Positions 28,119 through 32,297 of a DNA stretch of 32,297 bases are shown here, in pieces. Source of the DNA: JAVBOV01 sp031550205 (GTDB taxonomy: Bacteria; Pseudomonadota; Alphaproteobacteria; RF32; CAG-239); NCBI GenBank assembly GCA_031550205.1, contig JAVBOV010000066.1, positions 1 through 32,297 of the forward strand. Direction: 5' to 3'. A program made the position numbers and the translations under genes. Each line of letters starts with the position of its first letter. Within the stretch, counting starts at the first letter, position 1. A model generated the notes under the pieces. That model made no database searches and was not told the origin of the DNA. It saw only the letters and a list, made by a program, of their open reading frames with translations.

Positions 28119-28739
28119 TTAGTTTACTTTTCTGCTCAGTTCTTCTACCCTTGGCAAGACGGTGTTTTCAATGATGAAGTTGACGGCTTTTTCAACCATT
28201 TTATCGCTGAACTTTAAAGTCTTGGCGATTTCTTCCAAGTCCGCATCTTTTGACAGCTTCTTGGCGAGCGTGGTGTAAACTTCCGAAAGATTAGTTAGAG
28301 AATCCATTAATTCAGCCACGTAAGCCGGAATTTTTAAGTTTTCTCTACCGCCCCAAAAACCCTCAACATAGCCCTCTTCAACTTCCTGATAACGGATTTT
28401 GCAGGCGGCGGTCAAGTCTTTGGCCGTTTTGGTTTTGATTGCGGAAAGTTTGATTTTATTGTCTTTAACATTTTGAAAGACATCATCCCACAAACCCATG
28501 AAAAATTTGAAAAATAAGTCTGCCTCTTTTTTGGTTTCCAACCGCGGAGTTTGACCGTCTTTCCAAAAAGACGAAATGATACCTGCCGGGGTAACTTCCA
28601 AATTGGGGCTGCAAACAGCACCGGCAAAGCGCATTTTGATAAGATGCAGCGGAGCCGGGCATTTATAATGCTCCAGCATTTTGATAAAGGCTTCATCGCC
28701 AATATATTTATTTTCACTTTCCATTTTTAGATTCTTCAT
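28119..28739 (-). CDS. Hypothetical cytoplasmic protein
   Basis: About 206 residues, unknown family. It is soluble, mostly alpha-helical and Lys/Glu-rich. Recognisable stretches are LEHYKCPAPLHLIKMRFAGA, TPAGIISSFWKDGQTPRLET, a central helical part (FFKFFMGLWDDVFQNVKDNK) and a C-terminal helix pair ending TVLPRVEELSRKVN. The start is uncertain: ATGs at 28748, 28739 and 28724 all lack a clear SD, and I chose the middle one. It is divergent from the lipoprotein-argS pair, and their start regions are only about 38 nt apart. Confidence 0.6.
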   Translation of the reverse strand: MKNLKMESENKYIGDEAFIKMLEHYKCPAPLHLIKMRFAGAVCSPNLEVTPAGIISSFWKDGQTPRLETKKEADLFFKFFMGLWDDVFQNVKDNKIKLSAIKTKTAKDLTAACKIRYQEVEEGYVEGFWGGRENLKIPAYVAELMDSLTNLSEVYTTLAKKLSKDADLEEIAKTLKFSDKMVEKAVNFIIENTVLPRVEELSRKVN

Positions 28740-28776
28740 ATATAACATTAGTCAAACAATACTGGAGTTTAAGAAA

Positions 28777-29082
28777 TTGTCTAGGTTAATTTTGCTTTTT
28801 ATACTGTTTATTAGTGCCTGTTCCGTGGTTGAGCCTTTTGTGGACCGACGACGAGAAGCCGGCGTGCAAGAGCCTGAAAAGCTTTATGTGGGCGAATCTA
28901 AACCGGAGGCGCCCGCGGTGTGCTTCAATGCCTGGACAACCGATTATTCAACGGTGAAACGTCTGGCAGATGAAGAATGTAAAAAACAGGAAACAGGCAG
29001 ATATGCCGAGCCGGTGAAACAGACATATTTTTCCTGCCGGCTTTTGGTTCCGAATCATCTTTATTTCACCTGCGTGAAGTGA
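28777..29082 (+). CDS. Small lipoprotein upstream of argS
   Basis: This is a 101-residue lipoprotein. It starts at a TTG (28777) with GGAG 9 nt upstream; the longer in-frame ATG at 28681 would overlap the divergent gene. The N-terminus MSRLILLFILFISAC is a lipoprotein signal with lipobox ISAC and lipidated C15. The mature part is polar with four further Cys (for example VCFNAW, DEECKKQE, FSCRLL, FTCVK), which may form disulfides in the periplasm. Function is unknown. It ends 30 nt before argS and is probably co-transcribed with it. Confidence 0.72.
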   Translation: MSRLILLFILFISACSVVEPFVDRRREAGVQEPEKLYVGESKPEAPAVCFNAWTTDYSTVKRLADEECKKQETGRYAEPVKQTYFSCRLLVPNHLYFTCVK

Positions 29083-29083
29083 T

Positions 29084-29115
29084 TGTAGATTTTAGATTTT
29101 GGATTTTTGATTATG
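29084..29115 (+). repeat. Period-7 repeat running up to the argS start codon
   Basis: Units read TAGATTT-TAGATTT-TGGATTT-TTGATTA, ending at the ATG of argS. It leaves no room for a Shine-Dalgarno. Confidence 0.7.
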
Positions 29116-30837
29116 GAAAATATAATAAATAAAAAAGTTGAGTCGATTTTTGGGGCTTTGGGGTTAGATGCAAAATTTGCAGTTGTTAGAGTTTCTGATA
29201 GGCCGGATTTGAGCGATTTTCAGTGTAACGGAGCCTTGGCACTGGCTAAGATTATGAGCAAAAATCCGCGGGAGATTGCCGCACAGATTGCAGCCGCTTT
29301 GCAAGAAGATAAAGATTTTGCAAGGGTTTCGGTTGACGGACCGGGGTTTATTAACCTTAGCATGAGCAATGATTTTTTGGCGGCGCAAATTGAAGCCGTT
29401 GCCAAAGACAAGCGTTTGGGCTGCAATGAGGCTGAAGATAAGAAAAAAATTGTTTTGGATTTCGGCGGGCCGAATGTGGCAAAATCTTTGCATGTGGGGC
29501 ATTTGCGTTCAGGCGTGATTGGCGAATCGGTGCAGAGGATTTTGCGCTTTATGGGACATGAGGTGGTTTCCGACGTGCATTTCGGCGATTGGGGAATGCA
29601 AATCGGTTTGATTATATCCGAGGCGGAAAAAGAAGGCTTGGATATCTTAAAAATGAATGTGGCGGAAATCAGCGAAACTTATAAAAAAGCCAACATTCGC
29701 TGCAAGGAAGATGAACAGGCCAAAGAAGACGCCAGAATTGCCACTGCAAAAATGCAGGACGGCGACGCTTCGTTCCGCAAAATGTGGAAGTATATTCGCG
29801 ATGTTTCTGTGGAAGATGTTAAGAAAAATTATGAAAAGCTGGATGTGAACTTTGATTTGTGGCTGGGCGAGAGCGATGCGCATGAAGACTGTTTTAAGAT
29901 AATTGATATTGCCAAGGAAAAAGGCCTGGCGGTTATGGATGACGGCGCTTTGATTATTCGTCTTGATGAAACCAACAAGCCGATGCCGCCGATTATTTTG
30001 AAAAAAACCGACGGAGGGGTCGGGTATCAGACCACAGATATTGCCACAATTTTAGGCCGCGTGCGCGACTTGAAAGCTGAGGAAATTATTTATTTTACCG
30101 ATCAGCGACAGGCTCTGCACTTTGAGCAGGTTTTTGAAGCCGTGGAAAAACTGGGAATTGCGCCGAATGTGGGCTTAAAGCACATTAAGTTCGGCACCGT
30201 GAACGGGCCGGACGGCAAGCCTTTTAAGACCCGCGACGGCGGCGTGATGAACCTTTCAGACATGATTGAGCTTTCAAAAGACAAAGTTAGAGAATCGATG
30301 CCGGAGCCAAGCGCGGAATATGATGCAGCATATATTGCCAACCTGGTTGACGAGGTTGCAATCGGCGCAATTAAGTTTCAGGATTTGAAAAGCTCCATTG
30401 CTTCAGGATATATTTTTGAGCTGGATGATTTTGCCAAATTTGAAGGCAAAACCGGACCATATATTCAATATGCCATTGCCAGAATTAATTCTTTGGAAAA
30501 CAAGATAGCCGAGATTGCCACGGCTGCGCCTCGCAATGACGTAATTTTAGTTTCAAACAAGGAAGAGCGCGATTTGGTTTTGAAAATGCTGCAACTGCCA
30601 ATGGTGATAAAACGCGCAGCCGGCGAAATTGAGCCAAGCGTGATTTCCGACTATGTATATTCTTTAGCGCAGGCTTTCAGCACTTTTTATTCCGCATCGC
30701 CGATTGCCGCGGCCGAGACCGAGGCGCTAAAAGCATCGCGCTTGAAAATGGCCGGAACTGCCAGAGATATTTTGGTTTTACTTTTAGACCTGCTGGGAAT
30801 TAAAGCGCCTAAAGTGATATTAAAAAAAGAAATTTGA
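29113..30837 (+). CDS. argS: Arginyl-tRNA synthetase, with repeat-derived segment
   Basis: This 574-residue class I ArgRS has the N-terminal Add-1 domain (about 1-110, ending with DGPGFINLSM), the HIGH-type motif in DFGGPNVAKSLHVGHLRSG, the VHFGDWGMQIGL block, FKTRDGGVMNLSDM in the KMSKS-loop region, and the DALR anticodon-binding C-terminus (AQAFSTFYSASPI). I use ATG 29113; a TTG two codons upstream is possible. The segment KIAEIATAAPRNDVILV (about residues 465-482) is encoded by a family B repeat lying between the catalytic and anticodon-binding parts. No SD is visible because a 7-bp repeat abuts the start. Confidence 0.96.
   Translation: MENIINKKVESIFGALGLDAKFAVVRVSDRPDLSDFQCNGALALAKIMSKNPREIAAQIAAALQEDKDFARVSVDGPGFINLSMSNDFLAAQIEAVAKDKRLGCNEAEDKKKIVLDFGGPNVAKSLHVGHLRSGVIGESVQRILRFMGHEVVSDVHFGDWGMQIGLIISEAEKEGLDILKMNVAEISETYKKANIRCKEDEQAKEDARIATAKMQDGDASFRKMWKYIRDVSVEDVKKNYEKLDVNFDLWLGESDAHEDCFKIIDIAKEKGLAVMDDGALIIRLDETNKPMPPIILKKTDGGVGYQTTDIATILGRVRDLKAEEIIYFTDQRQALHFEQVFEAVEKLGIAPNVGLKHIKFGTVNGPDGKPFKTRDGGVMNLSDMIELSKDKVRESMPEPSAEYDAAYIANLVDEVAIGAIKFQDLKSSIASGYIFELDDFAKFEGKTGPYIQYAIARINSLENKIAEIATAAPRNDVILVSNKEERDLVLKMLQLPMVIKRAAGEIEPSVISDYVYSLAQAFSTFYSASPIAAAETEALKASRLKMAGTARDILVLLLDLLGIKAPKVILKKEI
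30508..30542 (+). repeat. Family B repeat inside argS
   Basis: GCCGAGATTGCCACGG followed by CTGCGCCTCGCAATGACG matches the intergenic family B copy at 5843-5876 at both ends. It is in frame and encodes AEIATAAPRND. Confidence 0.82.
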
Positions 30838-30838
30838 A

Positions 30839-30910
30839 TTTTGCCTTTGGCAAAATAGTTTGTGGATCCCGGATATGGCAAGTCCGGTGGGGCTTGCCTT
30901 CCGTGATGAC
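30839..30910 (+). repeat. Hairpin plus degenerate family B repeat after argS
   Basis: A small hairpin TTTTGCC-TTT-GGCAAAA follows the argS stop. It is followed by GGATCCCGGATATGGCAAGT...TTCCGTGATGAC, which keeps the GGATcC...GATGAC ends of family B. Confidence 0.55.
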
Positions 30911-30920
30911 ACGAGCACAA

Positions 30921-30948
30921 AAAAGAGAGCTAAAAGCTCTCTTTTTTT
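30921..30948. terminator. Bidirectional terminator between argS and the 30947 gene
   Basis: AAAAGAGAGCT-AAA-AGCTCTCTTTTTTT. It overlaps the last codon region of the convergent gene. Confidence 0.8.
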
Positions 30949-31282
30949 AATATTTGACAAGGGTTTGATAATATAATTCTTCCCTTTTTTTAGAAGCAGG
31001 CAGATGCTGTATTCCGCCAACAGTGATAAAGCCTTGAGACTTTGCAACCTGAATGTGCTGCTCAACCGCCTCCTTGCAAGTATTGACGGCGATGTCGTAA
31101 TCCTGAGGTATGGGCTTATCGTTTTTCTCAATAGATTGATAACCCAAAACATCGGTATCGCGTTCAAGAGTGGTTAAGAGGCCGGCAGGACCGCCGATAT
31201 TATACCCCATGGCAAAAAGAGTTTTCACTTTGGCAATGAGTTTTTCTTTGGAATAAGACGCTGCTTGTTGTATTGTTTCCAT
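30947..31282 (-). CDS. Small hypothetical protein
   Basis: At 111 residues and soluble, this belongs to no family I recognise. It begins METIQQAASYSKEKLIAKVK, has a Gly-rich turn (GYNIGGPAGLL), a helix with one Cys (AVNTCKEAVEQHIQVAKSQG) and ends in a Lys/Tyr-rich tail (SKKREELYYQTLVKY). There is no SD. Its leader (TATTAACAATTAAAAATTTA then ATTATTATG) closely resembles that of the 24234 gene. It is convergent with argS and shares its terminator. Confidence 0.6.
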   Translation of the reverse strand: METIQQAASYSKEKLIAKVKTLFAMGYNIGGPAGLLTTLERDTDVLGYQSIEKNDKPIPQDYDIAVNTCKEAVEQHIQVAKSQGFITVGGIQHLPASKKREELYYQTLVKY

Positions 31283-31342
31283 AATAATTTAAATTTTTAA
31301 TTGTTAATATGGGGCCGATGCTAGCATTGAAAAATATAAATT

Positions 31343-31777
31343 TCAAGCCCTTTTTGCTTTGAAAAAGTCTTTAACCAGGCTTGAGCACTCTGCTTCCATT
31401 ATACCGCTTTCAACTTCCGGCTTGTGGTGGCAGGTGGGGCTTTCAAAAAACTTGACGCCGTTTTTAACCGCGCCGCTTTTTTTGTCTTCAGCGCCGAAAT
31501 AAAGTTTTCTGATGCGCGCAAAAGAAATGGCGCCGGCACACATGATGCAGGGCTCTAAGGTCACATATAAATCCATGTCCCAGAGGCGGTTTTGGTTCAA
31601 CTCTTTGCAGGCTTTTTGGATGGCTAAAATTTCAGCGTGTTCGGTGCAGTCTTTTTGCTCGCAGAGGTTATGAGCCCTAGCAATGACTTCGCCGGTATGA
31701 GAATCTACCAGAACAGCGCCAATCGGCACTTCGTCCTGCTGATAAGCCTTTTTTGCTTCTTCCAAAGCCATTTGCAT
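31343..31777 (-). CDS. tadA: tRNA-specific adenosine deaminase
   Basis: This TadA deaminates A34 to inosine in tRNA-Arg(ACG). Zinc-site residues are H47 and the proton-shuttling E49 in CTEHAEILAIQ, with C77/C80 in LEPCIMCAGAI. From ATG 31777 it has 144 residues beginning MQMALEEAKKAYQQDEVPIG, the usual first helix of TadA. A longer frame reaches 31873 but translates a family A repeat (THPTPPLQREGG) and overlaps the end of the DUF559 gene. The repeat's GGGAGGGAGGAA may serve as the SD for ATG 31777. A few native residues before the first helix may have been replaced by repeat sequence. Confidence 0.93.
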   Translation of the reverse strand: MQMALEEAKKAYQQDEVPIGAVLVDSHTGEVIARAHNLCEQKDCTEHAEILAIQKACKELNQNRLWDMDLYVTLEPCIMCAGAISFARIRKLYFGAEDKKSGAVKNGVKFFESPTCHHKPEVESGIMEAECSSLVKDFFKAKRA

Positions 31778-31785
31778 GTACGCGC

Positions 31786-31831
31786 TCTTTCCTCCCTCCC
31801 TTTGCAAGGGAGGGGTGGGGTGGGTTTGCTT
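31786..31831 (-). repeat. Family A repeat, left flank of the DUF559 gene, at the tadA start
   Basis: Read on the minus strand it runs AAACCCACCCCACCCCTCCC then TTGCAAAGGGAGGGAGG. It points away from the DUF559 gene, inverted relative to 32191-32238. Confidence 0.85.
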
Positions 31832-31836
31832 ATTTT

Positions 31837-32178
31837 CTAATTGTTCAATATTTGTCTTATTTGCCATAAGCATCCTTCTAAATTGCCTAAAACCTCATTA
31901 TTCCAAAATCTTAATACTTTATATCCTCTTTCTTGTAAAAAAGCATCCCTAATTTTATCAGAGGCGTTGTCATTGTGCTGCCCGCCGTCTATTTCAAGAA
32001 TCAGAACCTTGCCTGCGCAATAGAAATCAACAATGTATTTATTTTCAATGATAATTTGTCTGTTAAAACGATGTCCCAGTTGTTTGTTTCTTACATTTTG
32101 CCATATTAGCTTTTCAGCTTCTGTCATGTTGCTTCTTAGTTCTCTGGACTTTTGTAATAAGTGAGTGTTTTGTAACAT
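31837..32178 (-). CDS. DUF559 nuclease-like protein (Vsr/PD-(D/E)XK type)
   Basis: The 113 residues from the ATG at 32178 (MLQNTHLLQKSRELRSNMTE) form a single DUF559 domain related to very-short-patch-repair endonucleases. Family landmarks are LRSNMTEAEKLIWQNVRNKQ, GHRFNRQ, YIVDFYC (catalytic Asp), LILEIDGGQH (acidic and His residues) and GYKVLRFWNNEVL. A start four codons earlier (32190) is possible, and neither has a good SD. The gene lies between two outward-facing family A repeats, with its stop 5 nt from the left one and its start 12-13 nt from the right one. tadA follows in the same direction. DUF559 proteins are common but have no settled role. Confidence 0.88.
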   Translation of the reverse strand: MLQNTHLLQKSRELRSNMTEAEKLIWQNVRNKQLGHRFNRQIIIENKYIVDFYCAGKVLILEIDGGQHNDNASDKIRDAFLQERGYKVLRFWNNEVLGNLEGCLWQIRQILNN

Positions 32179-32190
32179 GATGTGTTCCAT

Positions 32191-32238
32191 ATGGATGGTT
32201 TGTTTAACCCAACCAAAAACACCAATCAAAAGGGGGGA
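32191..32238 (+). repeat. Degenerate family A repeat, right flank of the DUF559 gene
   Basis: ATGGATGGTTTGTTTAACCC, then AACC, then a decayed palindrome ending CAATCAAAAGGGGGGAG. The core matches the solo copies at 1355 and 3231. Confidence 0.7.
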
Positions 32239-32279
32239 GAAAATGTGTATTGCCAATCAAAATGGAGTTGAAAAATTTT

Positions 32280-32297
32280 ATGACAATTGAAAAGGGA
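32280..32297 (+). CDS. Possible start of a gene running off the right edge
   Basis: An ATG at 32280 opens six codons (MTIEKG) to the window end, with GGAG about 12 nt upstream. Too little is visible to support more than a mention. Confidence 0.15.

Noticed and set aside
28681..28776. Long form of the lipoprotein ORF
   Set aside because: It would overlap the divergent gene and bury the lipobox signal. TTG 28777 has an SD and gives a proper lipoprotein signal.
31778..31873. 32-codon N-terminal extension of TadA
   Set aside because: It runs through a family A repeat and overlaps the DUF559 coding end. The typical TadA first helix starts at ATG 31777. It is kept as a finding because translation through the repeat cannot be excluded.
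1355..32238. CRISPR array
   Set aside because: The repeats are dispersed, palindromic and irregularly spaced. There are no regular spacers and no cas genes.

Overview
The window looks like chromosomal DNA of an AT-leaning alphaproteobacterium. Four things support this: a PopZ/DUF2497-type polar organiser, the gene order tolC - popZ-like - valS, a LexA gene with an alphaproteobacterial GTTC-N7-GTTC SOS box on its promoter, and a divergent polysaccharide deacetylase of the type common in that class. There is no phage, plasmid, rRNA, tRNA or CRISPR signature. I cannot name the genus. The many dispersed palindromes, some inside genes, recall Rickettsiales and related host-associated or uncultured lineages (inference).

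Layout. Positions 1-4810 hold small accessory genes: a partial membrane protein, a GIY-YIG nuclease in an inverted-repeat frame, a PaaI-like thioesterase, a MazG-like protein, a YcaC-like hydrolase, a NADAR protein, a short peptide gene and two small membrane proteins. Positions 5000-11210 hold lexA, lysS with a polysaccharide deacetylase, an orphan LuxR-type response regulator, dCMP deaminase and enolase. Positions 11269-13232 hold two divergent genes of unknown role, one with a histidine-phosphatase domain. Positions 13335-18364 are the leftward tolC - popZ-like - valS cluster, followed by glycogen phosphorylase. Positions 21334-27420 hold two copies of a cassette (small XRE-type HTH gene divergent from a structured RNA) on either side of a large orphan protein gene, gap and pgk. 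The rest holds a nitroreductase, unknown proteins, a lipoprotein with argS, tadA, and a DUF559 nuclease. Central carbon metabolism (glgP, gap, pgk, eno) and tRNA charging (lysS, valS, argS) dominate the housekeeping content.

The most striking layer is repetitive DNA. Family A is a pyrimidine-rich palindrome (ACCCCACCC..CCTCCCCTT-AAGGGGAGG). Family B is GTCAT-stem-loop-stem-ATCC. Both occur alone and as head-to-head pairs separated by a 23-24 nt linker that shares the core ATGGCTAATTTGTT. In two places a small nuclease gene sits where the linker would be: GIY-YIG between family B repeats, and DUF559 between family A repeats. This suggests REPIN/MITE-like elements with nuclease-encoding parents. 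Copies have entered coding sequence in frame (valS, argS, probably the tadA start), the lexA leader and the loop of one structured RNA. A third class, degenerate 7-bp tandem repeats, often follows terminators.

A second unusual layer is translational. Eight genes, mostly of unknown function, lack a Shine-Dalgarno sequence and share an AT-rich upstream pattern (best form ATATTATTAACC, most ending in ATTATG). Most housekeeping genes have a recognisable SD.
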